Source: Unio delphinus (taxonomy: Eukaryota; Mollusca; Bivalvia; Unionida; Unionidae). From it: a stretch of 64,000 bases of DNA. Positions 42,620 to 57,724 of this stretch are shown in pieces (the first letter of the stretch is position 1; each line of letters begins with the position of its first letter). Both the position numbers and the translations under genes were made by a program. Where the stretch lies: NCBI GenBank assembly GCA_029339505.1, contig JAQISU010000094.1, positions 10,068,001-10,132,000 on the forward strand, in the 5' to 3' direction. Under the pieces are notes generated by a model, which was given only the letters and a program-made list of their open reading frames with translations, was not told where the DNA came from and did no database searches.

Positions 42620-44589
42620 GCTGATGATATTCGTTGGAAGAGAATCAATATGTGGATTCAATCAGAGGAGGTGATGTCTTTACTTTATAATCTTGCAGTT
42701 CATTATTTTGGGAGTCAGGTGGAGGGAACTACGACCCCTGGCTTAAACTCAGTTGTAGATAATGTGTTTTGTCTGGACATCAGTGCTGTACAGGATTTTC
42801 AGAACTGGCAGCCTCATGAGACAAACGTCCTTGTAGTAAGTGACAAGAACACATCGCCAGGATATGTACAGTTGCAGCGTATGTACAATGATTAACCATT
42901 ACCCGTATATAATGTATCTGGTGGTATGTGTATGTTAGATACGGTCGCTCAGTTCTCGGCCATGATAATTAGTACTTTAACTTTCATGCTGATGCACACC
43001 ATGGTCCTGCTGCTTCCAGATATTTGGCAAGTAGTCTAGCACTAGACCAAGTGATTGCAGTGAAGCACTATGCTTGGCCTGATCAGTCATCTCATTGGTT
43101 AGCAAGAAAGAGACGGTACAACTTGCCATCAAAAGAAACAATTGATCTTATTCAGCAAACGGGTGCACTGTTGGTTCCAGTGGGTCATAAACTTAGCCAA
43201 GAACAACACCTGGAATGGCGAGTATCCATTTCGTATGGGGAGAAGCTCCTCGTGTGGCTTTTTAATTCAATACAATACAAGTGCTATATTCTATTGAAAA
43301 TGATAAACAAACGTTTCATTCGGCCTGTTGTAGGCGATGATGCATTGAGCAGCTATCATTTGAAAACATGCATGTTTTACCTAATTGAGAACAAATCAGC
43401 AGCCATTTGGCAACCGGATAATCTACTTATATGTGTTGATATGTGTTTAAGACCGTTGTACATCTGGATTGAAGGTAAATTCTGCCCCAATTACTTTATT
43501 CCAGAAGAAAACATGTTCCAGTGTAAAATGTATGGCCATATACCTGGACAGCTGCACAATATTCTCAGCAATCTGCTGAGACAGTAGGGTAGATATCTGG
43601 TCTGGATATCATGTGACCACATCGGAGAAACGTTGGCGAGAGCATGTCAAACCCCTCTCACGGAACTTGAATTGCAAGATGAAAATGTCGCAGAAGTTTT
43701 TGCTATCTCAGCTATACATTTGGCTGCATACATGAGAACGTCTGCAAAAAAATATGTCAGAAATTATTTGTCTTTTGAGCCCAAGGTAATAAATAGGATG
43801 TTCGTCTGCCAAAAACCTCAACGGGAGGTAAGGACCATATTATGGAAATTTTTCTGTTCTTTTAATGGATCAAAACTGGCATCTGAAAGTCTTTCTGAGG
43901 AAATCCCGGACCAGAATGCCCTGGATATGGCCCAGGAGATTCTCCTTTGCGGATCCTCCTCAGATGTGACATCTGGAAAGCTGAAGCTGGCTGCTTTTTA
44001 TTTTGTCCAGAGCAATCTTCAGATAACCGAGACTGTGTTAAATGAAATACACAGAAATTACAGATACACAATAGTGGACCATAAGGAAACATATGATTAC
44101 ATACTTCAATCAATATTAAGTGAAGACCTATCAACAACACAACAAATAAGTCGATACATTGCCTTTCCTGTTCACTATCATCTTTTAGAGATTAATTGCA
44201 CTCAAAAAGCTCTTATTCCAGAGATGTTCCGTTCTACAGGGTCTGATGAAGTCGATTCAGATGACACCTATTTGCCAGATATAGTGAGTGTTGACTCAAA
44301 ATTGTATCTATATTTCCTGGAATTCTTATGTTACCACTGGCAGAACAAGAGGTTACACAAGAAGGTTCCCCTAAGCAATATGATACATGTTATCCGACAT
44401 GAGAATCCTAAGTTTGAAGTCACCACTCTTAATTTATTGGCTTACTGTCTGATGCAGGAAGAGAACTTGGTGAAAACCTACAATATTCTCTGCAAGTCAA
44501 TGATACTGAAGAATCAACACAACGCTGCCAAATTGCAAATAGCTGCTATCATCAAGGTAGCTTTCAACTTCCTACATGGTGGGCAGTAA
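42620..44589 (+). pseudogene. Mab-21 domain protein, copy C, main part
   Basis: Continuation of the frame begun at 27,194. It contains 'YFGSQVEGTTTPGLNSVVD', where the first metal-binding aspartate is replaced by valine. A TAA stop lies at 42,893-42,895, with frameshift(s) between there and 43,023. The Mab-21 helical domain follows from 'EWRVSIS' to 'CPNYFIPEENMFQCKMYG' (43,200-43,540), then a TAG at 43,585-43,587. After that the ~318-codon C-terminal helical tail continues in frame to 44,589. It is clearly dead, independently of the transposon insertion. Confidence 0.85.
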
Positions 44590-46760
44590 AATAGACATTG
44601 GAGTGTATAAAACTTGCACGTTTGCAGATTTTGAATATTCTGTCGCATATATTGCCCATATCTAGTCAGTCTACAAAGGTGTTTCATCGAATTTCGAAGT
44701 GAAACATCTTCCGTGTATGTGTCCGTGTATGTGTGCGTCTGTGCCTTTGATACAAAATTTAAATAATATCTCTTAACATTTGCAAATTTGTTTCTATTAT
44801 AGTAAAAACGAAATATGTGACATAGTTAATCAACAATTTGAAAGTCTCATTTCTCATGAAATGTTATTTGTCACAGTCAGCAGCACACGTGTTATATATT
44901 ATTTGTGATAAAGATCCCTTCATGGAATCCACTCAACATATTTTTTATAAGCTTAAAAAAGGTAAAATAATTAACTATTAAATGAATTCACAATGTAAGT
45001 TGTGATTATTCATAGAATAATTATTAAACTTTTTCTCTTAATAAGAGTGACGATATTATAATTGAAGAATCAAAAAAACAAGTAACACAGTTAATTATCA
45101 TTTCCTTCGAAAAGATTGAAAAAGCGAAATACAAAAGGTGTCATCATTTTGTACCATAGAATGTTCTAACTTTATCATGATTAACATAACTATGTCTAAT
45201 GAAATTTTTGGTTGAAAATATTAAATCGTTCAACACATCTTTTCTGTTTACAGTGTGTTGGTTTTTCGCCGTTTCGTAATTGTAATTGTTTATGTTAAAA
45301 TGTTGCATTCGTACTGCTCTAAACATAACTCAGCCAGCCATAATGCCAAGTGAACCTATTGTATGGCACTGCGTCAGCCATGCGTCATGCTTCCGTCCGT
45401 TATCAACGTCCTCTTATCACTCTGTAGTCCATATTTTCTTATTCGATTTGGAATATGGGCTTGTATCGTCAAGGTATAACGGTACCAATTGTACAACCCC
45501 AGGTGGGAGGAGCTTAAAGTGTAGGGAACCATGCATTGAGAAAAAAAATCACTAGCTGTGATTGGTGCATTATGTAAGAGTTGTAATTTCTGTTAGACTT
45601 CATATCTAAATCATATTTGGTATTTTTTATAATTTTTTAAAAAATGTTTGACACCTGGGTGAAACGGGTTCTGTTGTGACGATATAACTCTTAGCACTGT
45701 CTAGTTCCAGCATAGTTATCTCTCTTAAATGCAATGGAGTACCTGGTTTTGTCCTTCTCAAATTGACGATATAAGATTGCTCTCTGTGACAGTGTGTGAC
45801 ATTCTTGCTTTAACGTTAATTTGGCTGAATCAAATTAATTCATTGTTCTGAAGTATTTTAATTTCGGCTAATCTAGTTTAAAATATTCTTCCTGATAGAT
45901 ATAACGTTCTCTAAATTTATATTCTTGGACAGAGACTCTTAGAGGAATATTAAAATATAAACAAACGTATATATTCTATGATTGTTTTATAATGATTAAA
46001 CAAAATACTGTTGGCACATCAATACTTTACAAGCCATCACACGCACATTAACACTTTCAGCAGTGGAAATAATTTGGAGAAATATTAAAGTCTATTCAGC
46101 TGTTTTATTATTAGGACTTGTGGCTATAATTCTAGTATTAGTTTAGGAATTAATTCACAATACAACACTTGTTGTCATTTTCTCTTTGTATTGTAGGGAA
46201 ATACATTTTTTGTTGAATGTTGCAAAGCTTTTGTTTTTCACTCTTTGATTTTACTTGTTTTTAGAGCATACATTGGTATCATCTTGCGTCTCATTGCCTG
46301 GACTTGTTACCACACTGTAAGTAATACATGTTGTCTGATTTTGATTAAACTTTGAATGTAAGCTTATATGGTTCAGAATTGATATGAGTTCGATAATGCA
46401 CATAATCCACGCATATTGACTCGGTAATCTTGCATCTGATTCTCTGAGGCTGCAACGCCCTAAAAAAATGTTTTTCTCAGCAAAATTAGATCAATTTTAG
46501 TAAAGGCTTAAATCATCAAAATCTTCGATGAGAAGGATTATGAACTATTGTCATAAATATTACTGAGTTGATTTTAGCGTCTAATTGACCGAGATTATTA
46601 ACATTTTTGACAATGCAATGTGTGACCATTTTGGGTTCTAAAACACTTTGTAAATGTGCTTATATGGTATTATCATATTCTGTTTAGTGTATTCTAGTAA
46701 GATCCATACATATTAATGAGATCGCATTGTACATGATTGGCAGAGATTCCTATTATTTGC
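44590..46760. other. 3' flank of Mab-21 copy C, no gene
   Basis: Inverted copy of 14,126-15,588, with extra DNA of about 0.6 kb around 45,165-45,810 that I could not match elsewhere. No convincing coding frame; the 89-codon frame at 45,286 has no domain. Confidence 0.55.
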
Positions 46761-48560
<1,800 letters not shown>

Positions 48561-48599
48561 TAAGGAGCGCAGTACCTACTTATCCAACAGAAACACGCT

Positions 48600-49975
48600 T
48601 TTTGTCCACTCACTGCCATACAATCACCGGGGTGTATGGGGTGTCCTGGGAGGGGGTAACACCTATGGCTGGCTAAGCAGTCGAACTGGTTTGAGGGTAG
48701 CTTGCCCACCTTTGGTCCTCACTTGGCAAACAGATCTTTCCTGTGGCTCCAAGAAGCTGTGGAAAGCGCAGTGGCCACATCTCTGGAAACGGAGTCAACT
48801 GGCCGACAAAACCAGGCGTTGGATAGCCAACGGATCTTGAAATCCTCGGTGAGTTTGGTTTTTGTCTACCTAGCATATGAAGACAGGATACCGAAGCCAG
48901 CGCTAAGGAAACACCAACTAGTCAACGGGCAGACAGGCAATTCCCAACAAAGCTCCGTGGAATGCAAAGACGCGACGAGACAAGTAGGTCGTCTTGGTCA
49001 TTCGTTGCACTAAACTCTGTCTCCAGCCGTCTCGACGTCGTCATGCTGCTTGACCCAGATGGTTTTGGAAAAGATAGTGAGGTCGATGATCTGCGTAACC
49101 CTTCCTCACTTAAATCGAAGTCACCGAGCAAGTCATTCTTGTCATCCACTCATCCCATTTCATTATCCACTAAAGTCCTGTAACGACAGGCAAATGACGA
49201 AGCGGTAGGTGTGGGTACACTGTCAACCGTAGTCGCAGACCTGCACACATGCTGCTAAGACCATTAGTGTCTTTCAATACTGACGCAGAGCAGAAGTGGA
49301 GTCCGCACTAATAGAAAAGGAACTTGCAAGATATAACGTGGACATTGCTGCCTTAAGCGCGACCACGCTATGGGAGAAAGCAAACTGTATGAAAGTTGTT
49401 TCGGATACACTTTCTTTTGGAGCGGCCAAAGACGTGAAGAGCGACGTGAGACTGTTGTCGGCTTTGCAGTGAAGTCAGTACTGATTTACAAATTGGCTGG
49501 ACAACCCAAGGAAGTAAACAACAGACCTATGACCACGAAGTCCCCATCGTGTCTGGGAGAAAGCGCCTGAGCATCATCAGTTTCAATGCTCCAATCATGA
49601 CCAATACAGATGAAGTGAAGGTCAGTTCTTCTATGCGGATCTTTTCTCCTTCATTGCTAACGTTCAAATGGCAGATAAACGCGTCATTCATGGCGATTTC
49701 AATGCAAGAGTAAGCTGTGATAATGTTGCCTGGGATATAGTGCTAGGAGAGCACGGAGTGGGTCCCTGTATTTTCAACGATCTCCTTTTGCTCCATACGT
49801 GCGCAGAACATGAACTGCTGCTCACTAATGCGGTCTTCCGCCTCTCTACCGTAACCGGATATTATGGATGCAACCATGCTCTAATCACTGGCACCTCATC
49901 GACTACGTCATTGTCAGGAAGAGGTGCATGCAGGATGCAGGATGTACGTGTCACCATGTCCTATTTTCGGCGCTG
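48600..49975 (+). pseudogene. LINE ORF2 endonuclease fragment, copy C
   Basis: From about 49,240 the plus strand encodes a LINE endonuclease of the same family as copies A and B: 'LIEKELARYNVDIAAL', then 'KLAGQPKEVNNRPMTTK', 'VIHGDFNARVS' and 'LLHTCAEHELLLTN', split over frames. It stops at about 49,975 within the endonuclease. The reverse transcriptase is missing and the sequence joins directly to the inverse of 8.7 kb. The stretch 48,600-49,240 is probably the LINE's 5' end, though I recognise no domain in it. Confidence 0.72.
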
Positions 49976-50639
49976 ACTGCAAATAATTGCAAAAAGACTA
50001 TATGAAATGTGGGTCATTAATTATCTATGCATATTTTATTTTACAGAAGAAAAACAGATTTACAAATAGTTTACGATGTAACATACACACATCTGTATAA
50101 CTTGACACCATGGTATGGTATGTCTACTATTGTTGAATTACGTTTGATGGTATTTACATTTAGTACAAATAAAAATACGGAAGTATAATTGCATTGAAAT
50201 CACGTAACACGTCATACATACTATTTAAAAGATGATCTCTTCCATGGGTGTATCTAGGAGACTGAATAAAATGAAAATGTTATTTTCACCGCTAAGAACA
50301 TTTCTATATAGTTAATTGTTGTAACCCAAAAATATAAAATTACAAAATAAAAATAGCAAGTATGTACACATTACCTTAATATATCTTTCCCAAATGTAAA
50401 AAAGTAATATAAAATACATTTATGAAAGACATTTATCTTAACAAATAAAGATGATGCTGATTTTTATGATGATAATAATAATTGTGATGACTGCAAAGGT
50501 CTGCATAATTATACCATAATCGATCTGACATATTCTCATAGGCCTCTTTTGAAGGAAGTGACACTCTTCTGGATGAAAAGAATTTCCAGGGATTCAAGCT
50601 ATGGCCATGTTGGAATGACTTTCGGTTTTGGAGGAGGAT
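49976..50639. other. Copy C intergenic DNA (inverse of 8.1-8.7 kb)
   Basis: No gene. It matches the inverse of about 8,100-8,730, including the Mab-21-flank-type segment near 50,130-50,300. Confidence 0.55.
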
Positions 50640-52792
50640 TACAACACAATTTTCAAGATAGATGGCATAGTCTTTATTGAATTACAGATCGGCACCGTTT
50701 ATATCTAAAACTAAGAATCATAAGAAGTCTTTTTTGAAAGCACAATTATGATATTGACAGCCATCTAGGAGAAGTAGTGATTATAAGTTTTTAAGATGGC
50801 CATTGTGGCAGCAATATTGGAGGTTGGGTTGGCAGGCATTACAGGTGTTGACCTCATTTCTGACCTGGTTTCAGAGTTGTAAACAAGCTTTTAAAATGAT
50901 TGGTTGGTTCCAAGGACAAAATGGAGTAAAGTATAAACATCTTTCGAATTTATTTGGGTAAACTATGTTTTTTGGAGCAAGTTATTCAGTACAAATTTGG
51001 GCTGTTAGAATATTAATTTGTATCTTTTTGAGTTATTATAAATTATCTTGCACTGGAAATTGTGTCAATTCGTTTCAATCAAGAGGAATTATTTTATTAT
51101 TTATCTGGGAAAGAGTTGTGCTCATAGAGATTTTATTAACAAGAACTGACTAAATCAAGTGACATCGTCTTCCATCTTGGATACTTCGCTTGAATTCGAA
51201 CTTAGACCTATTTGGACATTTTATTATCAGGAATTTTGCCATTTCTCTAGTGGATAATAATTTGAATTATTTTGGATTAATTTTGAAATCGATTCTTAAA
51301 ACCGTAAGTTTATTTTTCTTTTCTGAAAAAATATTTGTACTCAATAAATCGTTTATTAAGTTTTACAAGCTTGTTATTTCACTCTTTCTATGTTGCTGTT
51401 TATTCGAGCCTAAGCACGTAACACATCTAAAAGAATGTTTCATCGAGAACTACATATGATTTGATTATTTAGTCAGGAGACAGTAATTCAAGATAAAGGT
51501 TACTGTGACAGGCATACTGAATATATGATTGAGGCCATTAGGACACTTTAGACATCAAAAGAATTTGTTTGATTAAAAAACACCTGTTGTTACAACCATC
51601 TATTGAGTAGTAGTAGTGCTGACAACATTGTCAAGATGGACACTATGTTGACAGTATTGAGCATTAAATCATATCATATTCATTTTAGATCAATTATACA
51701 TGAAAAGTCTTCGGGTGAAAACCCTATGGCTATATTTTATTTCATTCATTGGTATTAGCAATAAGCTTTTCAAGATGGCTCAGTATGGTGACAATATTCG
51801 ATATCAGAGTGTCACCAATTTCATTTAAGACCAAGTTTTACAGTGAAACCGCCATGTTGATATGACTCCATTCAGGAGGATCAGCAATAAAAAGTTTTAG
51901 CTGACCACAGTGGTAGCCATATTGACCATCCACCTAATACCATTTTCTTATAGGACTAATCAGACATAAGGAGATAACTTGAAAAGCCCACGTCAATATG
52001 ACATTACCTTCAAAAGTAGTATTGAAACTAAGATTTTCAAGATTGTCTTTATGGTGGCCATATTGAACATAGGATAGGTCCCATTTTGATTTGACTAAAT
52101 AACAATACAAATCATATTTTACTAAAATCTCCATGTCAGTGTTACCATCTATTCAAGAAAATTTTCAATAATTAGATTTTCAAGATGGAATCCACGGTGG
52201 CCATGTTGAAAATTATATTGGTTCCATTTTCATTTAGACTAAATAAACAGCGTAATATATATTTGTCTAAGATCTCTTTGTCATTTTTACAATCTTTAAA
52301 GAGAACCTTGAGCTACTAGGCATTTCAAGATTGCCACTATGGCTGTCATATTGTTTGTTTAAGTGGTACTATTTTCATTCAGAATCAATAAGATGTTTGG
52401 AGTTATTAATGTGTAAAATTTCAGGGCAATCATCTAAGTAGTCAGCACACGCTTTGAGTGATATGACCATCCATTCAGTAGTATTAGCAATAACAAGATT
52501 TTTAAGATGGCTACTGTGGAGGTCATACTGGATATCCTAGTGCTACCATTTTAATTTATGACCATGACTATGGGATGAATGTGTCTGTGCACATGTGTGT
52601 GTATTATGTTTCATGACAAGTCTCTAAGTATCTTTGAATGAAAAAGCCATTTTTTGGGAGAAGTTTAGCAATAAGATCTTGAAAATGGCCACTGTGGTAG
52701 CAAAACTGGTTGTCCAAGCAGCACCATTTTAATTTAGGATAAAATAGACTATTGAACGAATATGTGTGTGTAAAGTTTCATGGCAATACCCT

Positions 52793-52866
<74 letters not shown>

Positions 52867-53700
52867 TTTACACTTTGAGAAACTTAAACCAGTAAAGAAA
52901 TTGAAATCTTTGCTTTGTATAATTTCATGATTGCTATTGCAATTTTTAAATTTATATGTCAAGAAAAATATTTCTAATACATCTCAATAAAGGATACATT
53001 TTATGTAAATCCCGGTAGCTTTAATGATTAAACTATTTCCATGTGATTATGTGATAATAGATGTACGAATAACAGATAATGTGAAATGATGTTTGAGTCA
53101 GTTTTAACACAAGTACAATAAAACCCCTTTTAAATTTATAAAAATAGTGCAAATCTCAAATTAAGAAAGATCTTAAACGAAAAACTAGATTTTCAAGATG
53201 GAATCCATGGTGGCCATATTGAACATTAGATTGGTTCCAGTTTCATTTAGACTAAATAAACAGCATAAGATTTATTTTACTAAAAACTATGTAATTTTAA
53301 TATCTTTTAAGGAGAACGTTGCGATAACACGATTTTCAAGATGGTAACTGTGTTGTATGTATAAGTTTTAGTATTTTCATTAATGGACCAATAACACTTT
53401 GGGATTAATGTGCATTACACCATCCATTCAGTAGTATTAACAAAAACAAGACTTTGAAAATAGCTACTGTAGTGCCCATATTGGAAATCAGAGTGCTACC
53501 ATTTTCATTTTGGACCATGTGTGTGTGTATGTGTGTGTGTGTGTTAGTGTGTGGTATTACGCTTTACGACAAGCCTACAAGTAGTAACAAAACTATCTTC
53601 AGAAGGCGTTTAGCAATACGATTTTCAAGATGGCCACTCTGTTAGCCAGACTGCATATCCAAAACTAGACTATTGGATGAATATAGGTGTGTAAGGTTTC
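50640..53700 (-). repeat. ~140-bp degenerate satellite, expanded copy
   Basis: Inverted and longer version of 6,740-7,990. Landmarks of the type 'aagatggccactgtggtagc' recur near 51,774, 51,905, 52,048, 52,184 and 52,332 (spacings 131-148), with wider steps of 170-180 further right. It includes an (AT)n tract at 52,797-52,863 and a short (GT)n run at about 53,519. The open frames in it carry no domains. Confidence 0.65.
52797..52863. repeat. (AT)n microsatellite
   Basis: About 67 bases of uninterrupted AT within the satellite array. Confidence 0.92.
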
Positions 53701-54345
53701 ATGGCAGTACTCTAAATAGTTTTATATGATTAGTGATACAAATTATTCTTAATGGAAGGATTATGATTGCTTACAATTCTTCAACTACCTTTTGATTTGT
53801 GATGTTAGAAACTTAAGCTTGCATGAATAAACCATTTCCATGTGATTCAGTGACATTAGATGTGCTTAAAAAATGAGAATGTTGAGTGATGTTTGAGTGA
53901 GTTTTAAAACAAGTAAAATTTACTTCTTTTATTATTTCCAGAAAATTAAATCATACATTTAAACAGATCTCAAATTGTGATGTTTATTCTAATGATTGGA
54001 ATCTTTATTTAATTTAAAGAAATTAGGTCTTATCACAATTTATAAAAGATCTGAAAATAAACACATTTATAGCAGGAAATGTACCTTATTAAACACAAGG
54101 ACAAGCTTGTATACGTTTACAACCTATTGAGTGTAAGTATATAAACTGAATATTGTCATGTATATTAAATTCAATTATTTGTCGGTTAGTTTTAAATTTG
54201 TTTTTATTTACTAAAATGCTACAGTAATGTAATATTGTTTTCTGGACTTCACCTTGTTTATTTCTGCTTTACATTATTGACATTTTTAAGACCATTATTA
54301 TTCCATTTATGTAATTATCTAAAAAGAGCTTCATTAGATTAAATA
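53701..54345. other. Copy C intergenic DNA, left of the inversion junction
   Basis: No gene. It matches the inverse of about 5,980-6,740, ending with 'agcttcattagatt', which is the end of the homology with copy A on this side. Confidence 0.55.
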
Positions 54346-54349
54346 TTCC

Positions 54350-54965
54350 ATCTAGCCAATTTCCAGTTCACTGCATTCTAATAATATAATGCCTATCCCA
54401 AGCATCATGCCCATAGCTAATTTCTAGTACACTGCATTCTGATAATATAATGCCTACCCCAGGCATCATGCCCATAGCCAATTTCCAATACACTGCATTC
54501 TAATAATATAATGCCTACCCCAGGTATCATGCCCATAGCCAATTTCCAGTACACTGCACTATAATAATATAATGCCTACCCCAGGCATCATGCCCATAGC
54601 CAATTTCCAGTTCACTGCATTCTAATAATAGAATTCCTACCCCAGGCATCATGCCTATAGCCAGTTTCCAGTTCACTGCATACAAATAATATAATGCCTA
54701 CCCCAGGCATCATGGACATTGCCAATTTTCAGTTCACTGCATTATGAAAATATTATACATATCCCAGGCATCATGGATATTGGCAATTTCCTGTTCACTG
54801 CATTCTGATAATATAATGCCTACCCCAGGTATCATGTGATAGACAAAGTCCAGTCCATCGAATACTGAAAACATAATTACTACCATGGGCTTTATGGCAG
54901 TAGCCAATGTCCAGTCAATTTAATTCTGATAACATTCCAATCCAAAGCATCATCCATCAATTGTA
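54350..54965 (+). repeat. 61-bp minisatellite at the C/B junction
   Basis: Ten units of 'gccaatttccagttcactgc' + 'attctaataatataatgcct' + 'accccaggcatcatgcccata', starting near 54,355, 54,416, 54,477, 54,537, 54,598, 54,660, 54,721, 54,781, 54,842 and 54,903. The last units are the most diverged. The array sits exactly between the inverted copy C and the direct copy B. Confidence 0.9.
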
Positions 54966-54984
54966 ATTCTTTTCGCACCTTTTT

Positions 54985-57289
54985 CTCCAATCCTCTGAGA
55001 GAAAATCTAGCTGAAGACAATGTGTATACATGCACTCATAATGATATAATTTGTATGCATCATATTACACACCAGTAAGTGGAATCTCCAATTTGGAGAC
55101 TTTATTCATAAATATTATTTCAATTATACCATGTCAGAAATAATAATCATTGTCATGTATGATACAATATTTCTCATTGTAGGTTTATTCAGAAAGTTTA
55201 GGTTCTGAATTTCATAAAAGGCAAATTCCCATGCAAACACTCTCCTAAAAGCTTTATCTTTGGAATATCAAGTACAGAAAGGTTGCTATATTAATATGTA
55301 TTGATTGAAACTTGATTTACATGTATTTCAAGCAAGGCACTTCGCAATAAGTAGTATCTAGTCCACTTTTTTAAATAACAATATAAAAATTGAGCATCAG
55401 AATATTGCATAAGGTTTTACATTATGATTAAATGCTCTTAAAATAAGTAGCAGAAAATTGTCAAGACAATAACCTTTGTAAAATTTAACAAATAATTTAT
55501 TTACCGAGCATACAAGGTGACGAATGAGAAAAAAAGAACCTAAGGTATTGCATATTAAATCCAAAACTAATCCACGAATTATTAAGAACACGTTTTATCA
55601 ATGAGCGGTTCAAAGTGAATCATAGTTCAAATTCTGATGAAATTCAAAATGGAAGGCGATGACGTCTGTGTTTTCAAACGAACTGACAAACCTGTATATG
55701 AATATCAGTTGAATGCAACACATAAGCCTGGATGAGGGTCCCGAGTAAATTTTTCCTGAACAAATTGAAATTTGCTACCAATCAACTTAATGATTCTTAC
55801 TCTAATAATGATAATAAAAATAAAAATTTCTTTACTTAAATAATAATTCGGAAAATTAGAATATATAATCTAATGAAGATCTTTTTAGATGATTAACTAA
55901 ATCAAATAATAATTTTCTTAAAAATGTAAATTAGATGTCATAAATGAAAATAATGCCATCCCAGCCTCAAATATTACTGCCACTATGGCCATCTTAAAAA
56001 CTTGTAATCACTATTTCTCCTAGATGGCTGTTAATATCATATTTGTGCTTTCAAAAAAGACTTCTTATGATTCTTAGTTCTAGATTTGAACGGTGCCGAT
56101 CTGTAATTCAATAAAGACACCATGGAATCTATCTTGAAAATCGTGTTGACAGCCTCATCCAAGACCAAACGTCATTCCAATATGAGGCTTCATCACAACA
56201 CACCTTATTATATATTGTTAGTCCTAAATAAAAATAGCGCAAAGTTGATATCCAATATGCTCACCATAGCAACTAATTTAAAATTCTTTTCAGTACTGAA
56301 GAATATCAAAAACACTGCATCTAAAAGGATGAAATGGTCAATCTCTTGAATTCTTGGAAATTCTTTTCAGTCAGTAGAGTGTCAGATCCTTCGAGAAAGC
56401 TCATGAAAATATATCAGACAGATTTTGTTCTAATTATGCAAACCTTTGCAGTCATCAGAATTAATGTCATCATCACCATCGTTAGTGATTAAGATAAATA
56501 TCATTCATAAATGTCTTTTGTTATTTTTTTACATTTGGCAGAGCTTCATTAAGTTAATGTGTATATACTTGCTTAATTTGAAAATTCTATATTTTTGGGT
56601 ACAACAATTAACTGTTTCGAAATTTCCTGGTGGGATTAAATAATATTTTCATTTTATTCAGTCTGCTAGATAAATCCTAGGAAGAGGTCATCTTTTGAAT
56701 AATATGTATGAAATGTGACGTAATTTCCATGCTATTCTACTTCCTTATTCTCATTTGTATTGAATGTAAATATCATCAACCATAATTAAACAAAAGTAGA
56801 CATACTATATCTTGTTGTCGAGTTATTCGTCGGTAACAAAAATAATATGCATAGATAATTAGTCCACATTATAACCCACATTTCAATGGTCTTTTCGCAA
56901 TTATTTGTATAGCGCAAACTTAAAAATTGTGCGTGGATCTGTATATTATGGACCTCATAGCCCTATGTCCAGGCAAGAAAACGGAATGGGTATAGCTATA
57001 ATGGACAACGCATCACAGTATAACTATATCATAAATTTCTGGCTATTTGTCGATTTCTCTTATGAAATGGTCCACCGATACAACGTGGATTGGTTTCTTG
57101 ATTTGACAGGTATGCACTAACACGAAAAACATTACTAAAATAAACATTTTAGACGAGTGTAGCTTGAAAGGTAAATATTTAAATTTTGCTAGCTCATGTG
57201 TAGACAATAATCACCTTTAAATGACAAGGCATACAGCCTTTGAACTTCAGATAGTCCAAAATTTCATTGCAGCTTTCAGAATGATTTGA
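54985..57289. other. Copy B intergenic DNA
   Basis: No confident gene. It matches copy A from 4,865 to 9,130, with about 190 bases missing near 55,660 and about 1.7 kb (the satellite) missing near 55,930. The small open frames at 56,122-56,349 and 56,905-57,120 are duplicates of those at 7,939 and 8,716, and do not show protein-like conservation. Confidence 0.55.
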
Positions 57290-57724
57290 AACGTTTCTTC
57301 TGACCTATGTGAGATTGCTACCCTTGCTGTAGCTCACCACTAAAGTGTCTCTTAGACAGCCGGTGGTTTGGCATGCGTATAACAATGAACGCCCAGCGCA
57401 GCTGGCAATGTATCAGGATGGTGTGGATACTGGGTAGACTTGCTTGGGCAAGTACCTCAGTGTCTGGAACCATGTGCTGACACTTGATGTTGAGGTTTTT
57501 CTGAGACATGTGGTATGAAAGTAATTTAGCTTCCTGGCATGGTGCACACTGTCCATGTTTCGCATGCGTAAGAAGTGTGGAGAGTAAAACTGCCCAGTAG
57601 AACTATAGTTTGGTGTGTATGATGATGCCTCTTCTATTCCAAACATTGGCATACAATCTGCCGAAAGTTGCGCTAGGTTTACCTCGTCATCCATACTGAC
57701 GTTCTGTGACAGTGTGCTGCCAAG
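57290..57724 (-). pseudogene. LINE ORF2, C-terminal end (copy B)
   Basis: The minus strand encodes the ORF2 tail in two overlapping frames: 'MDDEVNLAQLSADCMPMFG' and 'RKLNYFHTTCLRK' in one, and 'VPDTEVLAQASLPSIHTILI' with 'LRWAFIVIRMPNHRLSKRHF' in the other. It is uninterrupted across the site where copy A has its 2.23-kb insertion. At 57,724 it is cut by the FLYWCH-bearing insertion. Confidence 0.78.

Noticed and set aside
51190..51459. 89-codon AT-rich frame in the satellite array
   Set aside because: Low-complexity hydrophobic translation with no start context or homologue.
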